A stretch of DNA of 64,000 nucleotides from contig JARBJD010000007.1 of the NCBI GenBank assembly GCA_033064195.1, positions 248,001 to 312,000 of the forward strand, in the 5' to 3' direction. How positions within the stretch are numbered: position 1 is the stretch's first letter; each line of letters begins with the position of its first letter. Of this stretch, positions 10,705-20,963 are shown piece after piece. The stretch comes from Blattamonas nauphoetae. Lineage: Eukaryota; Preaxostyla; Oxymonadida. The notes beneath the pieces were generated by a model that did no database searches, was not told where the DNA came from, and saw only the letters and a program-made list of their open reading frames with translations. The translations under genes and the position numbers were made by a program.

Positions 10705-11535
10705 ATGATGATATCCACACAGCATCTCACCCCCAATGCTTCACCAAGCAAGACACTCTGCCCCAACACATCACCTCAATCCCCCGGCTTCTTTAGTTCA
10801 AGCTCACCACTCTCTCCAACCAACCACCAAGGATTGAGCTTTTTTCAACTCGTAAACAGTCCTCCCCTCCTATGTGATCCAATTCGCCATCTTTCTTCGA
10901 CAGACAATGACTTTATCCCGTTTTGTGAAGCAAACTCTTTTTCATTAAACACTTTTCTTGAAAACAACCTCCAATTTTCTCCATCCGTCGATTTTCCGTT
11001 AAACGCGCCATCATCGACGGATTTCTCACAGGACTTCGAAGGGCTCCCTTTCAACTCTCTTTCTTCACCGAAATCTTCTTTTTCTAGTCGGCTCCCAACA
11101 CCGAAACAACATCCCCATTTTGATCCAGTCCAGATGGGCTTTGTTAATTCACGTGTTATTGCCGCCCAATTAGCGACTCCTCCACTCCCTCGGAGCCCTG
11201 TCGATAAATCTCCTCTCCTCCCACCTCCAAACAGAGATTCATCGCTTCCTCCTCTGGAGCCTCATGATACTTTACAGAAGCCTCCTACAAATATTCTTCG
11301 AGTACGAATTCATTCGAATTCCGAGCAAAGTCTCCTCGTCACTCCTGTTTCAAAACCTCCTCCCAAACCTCATTTTCTGTTCCACAAGCAAGGCCCCCGG
11401 CCTCTTCGCAACGGATCATCTCCCAAAAACAAAAGTCATTTTCCAATTAAATGTCCCATCAATTCGACTCCTAATTCATGCTATGATTTGATGATTAAAG
11501 ACCAAACTCAAACTTGGCAGGAAAAATACTTATGA
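10705..11535 (+). CDS. Ser/Pro-rich protein of unknown function
   Basis: Open frame of 276 codons, the first long frame of the gene-dense half. The product is dominated by Ser, Pro, Phe and Asn with many SP dipeptides (candidate proline-directed phosphorylation sites) and no hydrophobic segment or recognised domain. It looks intrinsically disordered, as in a transactivation region or a scaffold. An acceptor-like TTCTATTCCAG at 11628 followed by a short basic/leucine frame (to 11741, SKKNRLEEQVKSRQKYIDC) could be a last exon making this a bZIP-type factor, but no consistent donor joins them, so I end the gene at the TGA at 11535. Function unknown. Confidence 0.5.
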   Translation: MMISTQHLTPNASPSKTLCPNTSPQSPGFFSSSSPLSPTNHQGLSFFQLVNSPPLLCDPIRHLSSTDNDFIPFCEANSFSLNTFLENNLQFSPSVDFPLNAPSSTDFSQDFEGLPFNSLSSPKSSFSSRLPTPKQHPHFDPVQMGFVNSRVIAAQLATPPLPRSPVDKSPLLPPPNRDSSLPPLEPHDTLQKPPTNILRVRIHSNSEQSLLVTPVSKPPPKPHFLFHKQGPRPLRNGSSPKNKSHFPIKCPINSTPNSCYDLMIKDQTQTWQEKYL

Positions 11536-11809
11536 ACCAGTACTTCTCTTCTCATTATGTGTATGCTTGTGATACACATGTTACTCTTTCTCCCTATGTT
11601 GATTTACTCACATTTGTTTCTATTCCAGCTCTCATTTGACGAATAAGAAAACCGAGCAAAAGCGACTTCGAATCGAAAAAGAATCGACTTGAAGAACAGG
11701 TCAAGAGCCGACAAAAATATATCGATTGTCTTGAACTGTAATAACTGAGAAATAATCGTTCAAATCTTCCGTTCGCATGCTCTCTCCCGTCTTGAGATGT
11801 CCTGTTCCC

Positions 11810-13564
11810 TCAAGTCTCAAAATCATGAATACTTCCGATATCATCCTCGATCGGTGGAGTTGCTGGATCCTGTTTTATCTCTTGTCTCTTTGTCTCCCAC
11901 AAAAACACCACAATAAAGACAGTTGCTGCTGCAATCAACAAGCAACACGGTACAATCACTCCAACCAACCACCAATTGTTCGTCCCACCTCGGCTGGCCT
12001 TGTCCTGGCTCTTGAGCTGTTTCATATTCGTCACAATCGTCCCATTCATAAACTGGATATATACACCCCACTCGTTTGGTGTCAGAATCTCACTGGGAAT
12101 CAATGCTGTGAGAGACGAAGGTTGTTGAAGAACGGCGTTAAAGCTCCCCCGCTCGACAAAGTGGCCCTCAATCATCTCTCCAAGGACTGCCTTCACGTCA
12201 CAAGGAAAGAAATTCGTACCGGTGATGAACAAAGAACAATGGCTTTGATCAGGAGAGGTCTCCATTGTGATGTTTGTGATGGTCGAGGTGAAGAGGTGCA
12301 CAACCTCCGTCGAATTGTTCATGTGTGTGATGGCACAGTGACCACCACTGATCCAAAGTCCAGTGCTGGTCTTGTCCGCATCCGACTTGATCGTTGAGAG
12401 GGTAAGGAAGGATTCAGAAAGACATGCAATGTTCCTTCTCGAACCCGAAAACGGGATGACTCCCACCCCGTTCTGAGAGAAGGTCACGTTGGTCATGTTG
12501 ACAGATGACGACACAATGACAATTCCTCCCAACACTGAGTTCTGGAAGGTCGTCGAGACAAGTTCCACGAAACTGTTTTCAACAAGAAGCATCCCAGTTT
12601 CCCAAGCACAAACAGAGCTTGAGGAAAGCGTGCCAGAAACATCGTCATTGTCTCCGTCAAAAGTGCAGTGAGAAATAAGAGCCCGTACACTGTCCACGGC
12701 CCCACAGGAAACGGAAGTTTGAGGGATCGTCATTATGTTTGTGAAAGTTGAGAGTGTGATGTTCAATTGATATGCTTGTGCGTTCTGTTGAACAAGTTTA
12801 GAAGAACTGCAGTAAATTGCAGGAACAGAGAGAGAAAGTGACGAAAATGTGCAATTCTCAAGTAGAGTGGATATCATGGACTCGGTTTTGACGAGAATAA
12901 TTGATGAATTGAGAGTGATTCCAGTGGCTGACACAGAGAAAAGGCTGAGAGTGCAATTAGACGCAACACAGAAGGAACAGGGGAGCGACATATATGCACT
13001 GCTCATCTTGAAAGTGAGCGATGAGACGATGAGTGTTCCATTGGTGCAAGAGACCATACATGGAGGAGATAATGCTGTAAGAGAATAAATAATGTTGATA
13101 TTTGAAAGAATATGCGTTTTGTCTGTGGTATAAACAATAAATCCTGTTTGAGTCACTTCATCGTGAATGTTCACGAGAAAATTCTGCCGTTGATCCGAAT
13201 CTAGTGAGGTAATTTGAACACCGGAGCTATCTATTTGACTGTTAACAGTGATCGCAGTTAAAAGAATGATTATTCCATCAGAATCGGGGACAGCCCCCAT
13301 TGCAGAATGGATGGTTGCGCAGGGGTTAATATTGCTTCCGCAAGACGGATCTTCCGAGAAAGATGAATTGACATAGATCATATTGGAATTGTGCCCGAAA
13401 TGATGTGATTTTTTCTTGGGAAGTGGAATGAGGAGGTCAGTAAGTTTTGGATGGTTATTTTGTGGAGGGTTGGGTGACACTGGATCAAATAAGGGTATTA
13501 GTACTGATGATGGAGAAGTACAATCATGGTAGATGAAAAGACTGATAAGACAAAGCCATTTCAT
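11810..13564 (-). CDS. Secreted/type I surface protein, beta-helix-like
   Basis: Single-exon frame of 584 codons. The N-terminus (MKWLCLISLFIYHDC) is a short hydrophobic signal peptide. A hydrophobic stretch near residues 541-560 (WLVGVIVPCCLLIAAATVFI) is followed by a charged cytoplasmic tail (WETKRQEIKQD). The ectodomain begins like DPSCGSNINPCATIHSAM and then has repeating short Val/Ile/Ser/Asn strands with many NxT/S sites and paired Cys. Both features are typical of pectin-lyase-like right-handed beta-helix surface proteins expanded in oxymonads (family inference). Likely located at the plasma membrane, facing outward. Adhesion or glycan contact is plausible but unproven. It is convergent with the Ser/Pro-rich gene and about 66 bp from the WDR17 start. 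Confidence 0.75.
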   Translation of the reverse strand: MKWLCLISLFIYHDCTSPSSVLIPLFDPVSPNPPQNNHPKLTDLLIPLPKKKSHHFGHNSNMIYVNSSFSEDPSCGSNINPCATIHSAMGAVPDSDGIIILLTAITVNSQIDSSGVQITSLDSDQRQNFLVNIHDEVTQTGFIVYTTDKTHILSNINIIYSLTALSPPCMVSCTNGTLIVSSLTFKMSSAYMSLPCSFCVASNCTLSLFSVSATGITLNSSIILVKTESMISTLLENCTFSSLSLSVPAIYCSSSKLVQQNAQAYQLNITLSTFTNIMTIPQTSVSCGAVDSVRALISHCTFDGDNDDVSGTLSSSSVCAWETGMLLVENSFVELVSTTFQNSVLGGIVIVSSSVNMTNVTFSQNGVGVIPFSGSRRNIACLSESFLTLSTIKSDADKTSTGLWISGGHCAITHMNNSTEVVHLFTSTITNITMETSPDQSHCSLFITGTNFFPCDVKAVLGEMIEGHFVERGSFNAVLQQPSSLTALIPSEILTPNEWGVYIQFMNGTIVTNMKQLKSQDKASRGGTNNWWLVGVIVPCCLLIAAATVFIVVFLWETKRQEIKQDPATPPIEDDIGSIHDFET

Positions 13565-13630
13565 CTTGGATTAATGAAGAGCCCATTGAATTCTCTTTTC
13601 TCCATTTACGCCGCATAGAGATTGCTACAC

Positions 13631-16600
13631 ATGCTTGTATGCTAGTTTTCTCGAAAATCTTGCATCTTTTTCTTGATTATTCTCAATACATTTTGAATTG
13701 CTTCCGCAGAAACAAGTGGGGCTAATCCCTTCGGCTCCGTCTGTTTTGTCAAGAACAACGACTGCAAACAACTCCGTGTCATATGCAAGTTGCTCGCTGA
13801 TGTCTATAAATATCTTTTCAAAGGAAACCAACAACCTTGAAAAGATCCTGAATGGACCTGATGCACAAGTGTCTTCCATTGCATGGTTTGCCAATTTTTT
13901 GTAACTATTATATGCAAACTCCTTTCCTCCATCTCCGCTGCTTTTTCTTTTCGTTTTTATGTCATTCTCTTTCCTTTTCTTCTTATTTCATCGAATGTCA
14001 GGTCCCCTTTTGACGAATCAGCCCTTGCAGCGTGTTATTCCAACAATCAGTTCATTCTTTGGGATGTTATTCGACAAGTACCATCTCTGACACTCGATCT
14101 AGACACTTCATTTCTCCAAATGAGCTTTTCAAAGACCGAGCCAACAGTTCTCTATGTCATTACAAATAATTGCACATTAGCTATGTTTACATGGGCAAAA
14201 GGAAATGATTCATCCAATACACGTCTCAGAACAATGCATTCGATGAAGACTATCTTCCAATTTGATGTTAATCATCACGATCCCAATTGTTTAGCAGCTT
14301 CCATGGCAAATGGAGAGGTATTTGTGAGATTCGATGAGGAAGGCAGAAATACAAAGACATTATCTATGAAAAAAATCAAATCTTCTGACTCAAAGAAGAT
14401 TACTGCACTCAAATGGTTCATTTCTTTTTCGTTCGAATACTCACTCTTGTTTCTCATAAAGGGACCCATTATCACCTAATTTCCTTCTTGTTGCACTCGA
14501 TTCTGGCTATATGTCCCTCTTTGACGTGACCCAAGCAAATGACCAAGAAGAAATTGCTCAATTTGACAGAGAATCTGGAGGAATCAATGATATCTGCTGG
14601 ATTCCTTGGGAACCAGGTAGTTTTGTCACTGCCTCTGCTCGTGCTGGTATTCTCAAGTTCTGGAATGTGTCTCAGAAGCAGCCTGTTGGCCAAGTGGTTG
14701 TCGGGCAAAGTGGCCTGAGATCACTCTGGCTTTTTGCGAACTATCACAAACTTGATTATCAAAGTGGTCACCCTGCATCACATCACGTTCTCCATCAAGC
14801 TGGGAAGGTTACAGATCCTCAATTGTTTGTTTCATCGCTGGATGGGTCAACTGCAATTTTTGACCTGAAAGACAAATTTATTGTTTATTCTCGATCAGGT
14901 GGAAGTTCAAACACTGTTTTTGCTGTTGAATTTGACCCGTCAGACAAACGTATCTTCGCAACAGCTGGTTTTGATGGATGTATCCGTCTATACAACACAG
15001 ATGTCCAACAATGTGTCGATTTCTATGATTGTCAAATAGGCCCAATCAACACGTTAGCATGGGGCCCAGTGGGATCCAGGAAGATTGTTGTTTCGTCTCG
15101 ATTGGGGAAGGTGATGGTTTTTGATGTTGATAAGCATGCACCAGTATTTGTGAAGGATATCAACAAAGAATCCTCCAGCAATGGCATTGCCTGGAATCAT
15201 GACAAAGCAAAGAAAGTCGTTGCCGTCTCAAACATGCGAAAAGAAGTTCTTCTTTTCTCACCCGACGATGGAAAGGTTCAGCACAAAATCACCCATCCTG
15301 CTGGTGTCTGTGGTGTCGACTGGAATCCATTTGACACCACCATGCTCGCGTCTGGATGCCACGACAATCATGTTCGAATCTTCACCATCACTTTCGATGC
15401 AGACGGCGAGGTCACCGACTCGAAGCACAGACTGACTCTAAAATCGCACCAAGCCCGCGTCTACAACGTCGCCTTCTCTCCTCTTGTCCCCGGCCTGCTC
15501 GCGAGTGGAAGTGACGACCAAACAATCAAAGTGTGGGATGTCCCAAACTGTGTTCCCTCCTCCAAAGGCACGAACGAACAGAATCACATCACGCTGTATG
15601 GGCACGAGAAGAATGTTCGTGCTCTCCGCTGGTCCCCCGAATTTCCGCATATTCTCTTCAGCGGCAGTTGGGATAGCACCATTCGAGTGTGGAACGTGAA
15701 GCAGGGGTCGTGCATCAGTGTTGTTCGCGACCATCATGCAGATGTGTACGGGCTCGCTGTCCATCCACTCCGCCCTTTCACCTTCGTCTCCTGCTCACGA
15801 GACACCTCTCTTCGAATCTGGGAAGACACTCTCGCAACTTCCATCCGGACCCAGTTTGTGCTTGGCGACAAAGATTCTGGAAACTCTTTTGCCAACCCAG
15901 TTCCCACTGAAAAGAACATGGTCGAAGCCATCAAGAATGGGTATTGGGACGGCCCCATAAAACCGACAGTGAAGCTGAGTGGAGCTGCCATTGTCGCGGA
16001 GGCTTTGCAGGCCAAGGCATCAGCTGGTGTCAAACCGAAGATTTCATCAAAGAGCGATGATAAAGAGCCCAAAAGGTCCAAAACTCCAGAACCGGAAGAC
16101 TCGGAGAAAGAACCGCCCAAAATATCCAAAACTCGATCATCTTCTTCTTCGCGTCTTGTTTCACCAGCATCACTCGGCGCTACGCCGATGACTGCTTTGA
16201 TACGCGAAACTATCAAAGAGACCAGACAGATGTTTGGTTTGGGTTCGGAGAAGCTCAGGGCATCACTGTCGTCGCTGACGCCAAACACAACCGAGTATAT
16301 CTCAGCCGTCGTTGATTTCTTCTGTCCGCCGAACGGCTATTCGCAGTTGTTTGATCTCATCGGACAGATGCAGCGCACCAAAAACGAATCATCTTCATCA
16401 CAACAACCACTTCAACCAAACACTCTCTATTCAGTTCCTCAACTCACACCATCACTTCTCCCATCATCATTCTGCCATTCCTCCTTCATCACCCACTCAT
16501 TCCTCAACGAAGCCATCCTCTTCTCCGCTCCTCGCGGTCGAAAACTCCGAATCCCGGGGATGAGCGACTCCGAAAGCCAAAAACACATCAAAGCCCTCCT

Positions 16601-18421
16601 CGCAGTCTCGCCTCATCAGAAGGGCAACCAAACCGACAAACTCAAGCGAGCTGGGCTCTGCAGATTGATTGCTGGTGATGTCCGCGGATACTGTGGTCTT
16701 CTCGTTCAAAGCGGAGATTGGATGAAAGCACTTGCCTTGGCTCCATGTGTCTCTCTTGAGTATTGGAAGGAGCTTCTAACGGAAGTCGAGGAGAAGAAAA
16801 AGGAATTGAGCGAGAAGGCAGATAAGAAGGATTCAAAACTGAGCGAAACTGACGAACTGGCCTTCTTGATCGCCGCAGGGAAGATTCCCGAAGCGATCAA
16901 GTTTTTACTCTCTCACAAAATGGAGGTTGAAGCTTTTTGTTTGTGTGAGTCATACAAGAAACTCACAAATGGAGAAATGTCTGACATGTGGGTGAATTCA
17001 ACCAAACAAGAAGCTGACAAAGCTGAGAAATCAGCCCAATGCACGTCACTTGGGATTCAAACTGACAATGCGGGCAAACAATGTATTTTTCTCTCATCAT
17101 TGTCATTCTTCTCTCGTTCTTTTCTCCTTCAGCGTCTCTCACTTCAGCACCCATTGTTGATGCCCTCGCTCAACGATATCTCTCTCAAGGTCAACCGATT
17201 TACGCTGCGTGCTGTTTCCTCGCTGCTGACGATACTCAGCAAGCCATTCGTGTGCTCGAAAAGGCAGGTGAAAGTGAAATCGCCTCAGCCTGCGCTCATC
17301 TTCTCAACCTTCCTTTCCACGAACACACCCATGTCCTCGCCGCCTTCCGTTGCGAACGGTATTTCCTGTGGGCACTAGCCATGGAAACACTTCAGCGCCG
17401 AGTGCCAGAATCATTCTCCAAACGAGAGCTCTACGGACTCGCCATCAGATTTGGAACTCAACACTCAGAAGACGAGACTGATGCATTCTACAAACAGGCT
17501 GGTTTGGGAAAAGTTGGAGAGTATAAGCAATGCTTCAACGAAGAGGATCGAAAGGAAGAAACAATCCCAGACCGTCCCCCCTCTCCTTCGCAGTCTCTCA
17601 CCCCCATCACTGTCCCTGCTGTCAAGCAGTCTCAGCTTCTCAACAAACTCACAACCCAATTCGGCTCCAAATTGGCACCCCTAATCGCTGCTTCTCTTTC
17701 TCAGAACCAGAAAACTTCCGCCGAACTTGGTGTTGCTCTCATTCGCCAAGAGATGAGGAAGGACAACTGGGAGCTCTCCGAAATGAAAGATGTTTTGTTC
17801 TGGTTGAGCAGCGTTGGAGTTGACTCTCTTTCTGTTCCGTTCCGCAACGAGATTCTCAGCTACTCTGCCTACCTCGGCTGTGTCGAAGCAAGTTGGCGTG
17901 CTCTCACTCCAGTTCTCGCCCATCTCTTCAATTACACCTCTTCTTTCATCGAAAAAAGCAAAATCCACTTTCTTGTCCCTCGAGATTACCGAAAAGTTCA
18001 GGCAGCTGTGTTCACTCTCGCTGCAACAGCCGCTCGAGCAAGAGAGCAACTAACACAAATTGTGAATGGGCGTGAAGGAACCGTCACAGTGATTCCCTCA
18101 GGCGACTCCGAACAAACGTCATCAGACCCAGAGACAATGTCGATCAAGAAGATTGCTGGATTCATCAATTCCAACATCGACGCATATCCGCATCCAGGCA
18201 TCTCACACCACAACACCTCCATCCCAATGGGCTCGACCATCCCCAGTGGTGGGTCTATCTCCAACCCAGTTCCATCTCTTCTCACACACCAACCAATCAA
18301 CGGACCTCCTTTCTGGCTTGCTGACGGAAAGAGTGCACTCTCAGTCAGTGAGGCATTGATGTGGGCTCAGGTAAATCCCTTCTCTCCATTGAATACTGGA
18401 GAAAGAATCAACCCATTTTAG
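13631..18421 (+). CDS. WDR17: WDR17 homologue (WD-repeat protein)
   Basis: Five exons: 13631-13636, 13710-13900, 14002-14415, 14462-17082 and 17133-18421, joined at GT..AG junctions that restore the family alignment. The N-terminal half holds WD40 repeats forming two propellers (clear GSDDQTIKVWD, GSWDSTIRVWN, SCSRDTSLRIWE). The C-terminal half is helical, and the protein ends in LMWAQVNPFSPLNTG and RINPF, which is the characteristic WDR17 terminus. The 46-nt intron at 14416 uses a GTTCAT donor and gives ALKWDPLSPNFLLVAL, matching the family. Exon 1 encodes only two residues, inferred from ATGCTT before a GTATGC donor. WDR17 is conserved mainly in ciliated eukaryotes; its molecular role is poorly known. 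A low-complexity Ser/Gln/His insert lies near 16380-16550. An alternative acceptor at 17146 is possible for the last intron. Confidence 0.9.
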
Positions 18422-18561
18422 GGGTTCTTCATTATATTTGCAGTTTTAGTTTGAATATAATAATTCCACACGCAACCAATCGTTTTTGTCAAACCTCGGA
18501 GCGGATCTCACCCATCACGCAAGATCCTCTCGGATTCCACACCGGAATTCAAGAGCTATAA

Positions 18562-20779
18562 ATGATTTGGAAGCTTTATCCGCTTCTGATTTGTCTTTTG
18601 CATCCAACCTTGGTCTCTGTTACTGTTTTTTCCAGACATGGTTTCCATTTTCAAATTTCGTCATATCTTTCTTTTCTCATGAAATAGGAGAAAGAACGGC
18701 ATTGAATCCACTTAATGTATTCATTTTATGATCATTCTTTCCATATTTTTCAACGTGTTTCTCTCGCAAGTTCTCATTCCTTCACTCATCTCTTCATTCC
18801 CTCTTCCTTCTAACGATTCTCCATACTCTGGAATTGTGATCAAGTTCTTCAACAAATCTGACGATCCTGCTCCTGGTCATCTGACAAATCTTGGGATGAA
18901 ACAACATCATCACCTCGGCAACTTAGTCAGAGAACACTATCTCTCCCTCCCAGACTCTTCCACAAATACAAATTCTTTCTTTAATTTCTCATACTCATCA
19001 TCCTCAACGTATTTTCGTGCTTCACCGTTCCCTCGTACAATCCAATCCGCTGCTGCCCAGGCGATGGGTCTATTTCCGAAAGGGACCTCCACAGGTGGAG
19101 AAGGTGATGATACCGATCCATTTCACACTATTCCAATACAAAGCGAGCATTATGACGAAGAAGCTTTGTTCGCAGCGAACCACATCTGGTGTGAATCACA
19201 ACTACATCTGTTCTTCATCCATTCATTACTCTCTCTTCCGATCTCCATTTCTTTCGTGGAAACCTTTTCTTCTGGTCATTATTTTTCATCTTCAATACTT
19301 TTGTTATCTTCCCTCGACTTCTAACTCCATCATCCATTTTTCTGAATGAACTGTCTAGTCCCTATTCTCTCGCAAAGAAAGCTGCTTACCTCAATAGTTC
19401 AGATCACACTGCATTTGTGGAAGAATTTACACCCCTCTTTACGAAATGTTCTCAACTTAAGGAGGGAATGACAATCACAGCATCCAACTTTGCAGAATTG
19501 GCAGATGAAATGGAACGAAAATTCAGTCACAAGTATGGAAACATTCACCCAGCATTTTTGTTTTCATTTCGACGAGAGAAAATCCGTGGATGAGATTTCA
19601 AGTCATGCTTTTCATTATCCTCTTTATCTCAACATACTGAACTTCATTCTTCTTCATTTTTCTTTTCTTTATCTTTTTTCTCAGAGAACTGTTGGATGAA
19701 AACGAGATAGCTCTATTTTCCGAGTTGGATGCAGCGAAACAAAAACGTGTGTAAACTCCAATTTTGAAATATCTTTTCTTCCTTTTATGACGCCTTTCTC
19801 ATTTATTTCCCATTGTCTCCCTATTTCTCTCTTTGGGATCCATGTTGTGCCCATCGACACCATTCTCATCTTTTTTTCTCGTTCTTCTAGTTTGGTCAAA
19901 TTATAATCTCAATAACGATTCCAAATGGAATATGAACCAGATTGGACTCCTTTTTGGAGAAATCTTCTTTAAGAACCCAGTTGCAGATCTGAACTCTTAC
20001 AAATCAAAAATCGCAAAATCATCTCAATCAGCCAATGCGGAACAACCAAGTCAATCTTACATTCCATTAAGAATCTATGTGGGACACGACTTCAATCTTT
20101 GGAACATCCTCCGTGTTCTCCAAGTTGACCAAAAGCATCTTCCTTATTTCGCTTCGGCCTTTCTTGTGGAACTGCATGTTGATGGTATGGTGTTCGTCAA
20201 GTGATATATCCGTTCCTCTCCTCTGTGCTTCTACCCTCTTTCTCTTCTCAGACAAGCAAATCCCATTTGTCAAACTCTTTTCGATCGAGAAAATTGACTG
20301 CGATAGTGATACTCCACTTAAAGGTGCCACCTTTTCTTGACATAATTGCCATCCCTCTCAGACCTTCTTATTCCAATCCAACCACCATCTTGCCCCGTGG
20401 ATTGTCCTCTTTCCACCCTCCAAAGTACCTTCAAGAACATCTCCTTCACAGGGACAGTCACCACAGATTTCCTAACCAACCAATGTGGCCTCACACTCTC
20501 CCTCCCTCCCACGAAACAGGTCAAATACAAAGGAGGAAGCACTTATACTGTCTACCCCCTTTTGGCAGTGTTTGGCATGCTTGTGACTGCTGAATGCTGG
20601 ATTATCTTCCTCAGTTTCATGGAAAAGAGGAAGAAGATAAAGGCTGGTATGCTTTTGTTCCATCTTGGAGAACCGTTCATTTTGTTCATTTTCCATCTTT
20701 CTGCTCTTTCATCATATTATTCCTCATCCTTGCAGCTGGATTCGTCAAACTTGAATCAACTGATCTCGACTCTTCATGA
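18562..20779 (+). CDS. Histidine acid phosphatase, membrane-anchored
   Basis: Nine exons reconstructed: 18562-18640, 18688-18716, 18845-19188, 19361-19532, 19685-19746, 19891-20185, 20252-20323, 20362-20646 and 20736-20779. The product starts with a signal peptide (MIWKLYPLLICLLHPTLVS) that runs straight into the catalytic SRHGERTALNP (RHGxRxx; the usual Pro is shifted). Then come GHLTNLGMKQHHHLG and the proton-donor motif GHDFNLWNILRVL. A hydrophobic segment (TVYPLLAVFGMLVTAECWII) precedes a short basic tail, so it is probably a type I ecto- or lysosomal phosphatase. The second intron is uncertain: a nearer acceptor at 18770 puts the next exon out of frame, while the one at 18844 keeps frame and gives the family's usual spacing. 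It is convergent with VPS15. Confidence 0.85.
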
Positions 20780-20963
20780 CAATCTTGTTCATCTGTTGAT
20801 ATTCAATTCATTTCAAACGATTTAACATTGAAAATGTGTCGTTTTTTCTGACCAAATGGAACGCATGACTTCTCATTTTTGTAGGAGCTCCGTGTCCGGG
20901 ATGATCAACCATGAATTCCGCAAAAAAGACGTGTGAAGTGGGAAAACAAATTAGAGGAGAATC

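Noticed and set aside
14511-18421. First reading as a Sec31-like COPII coat protein
   Set aside because: The repeat order, the WDPLSPNFLLVAL block and especially the C-terminal NPFSPLNTG..INPF match WDR17 and not Sec31.
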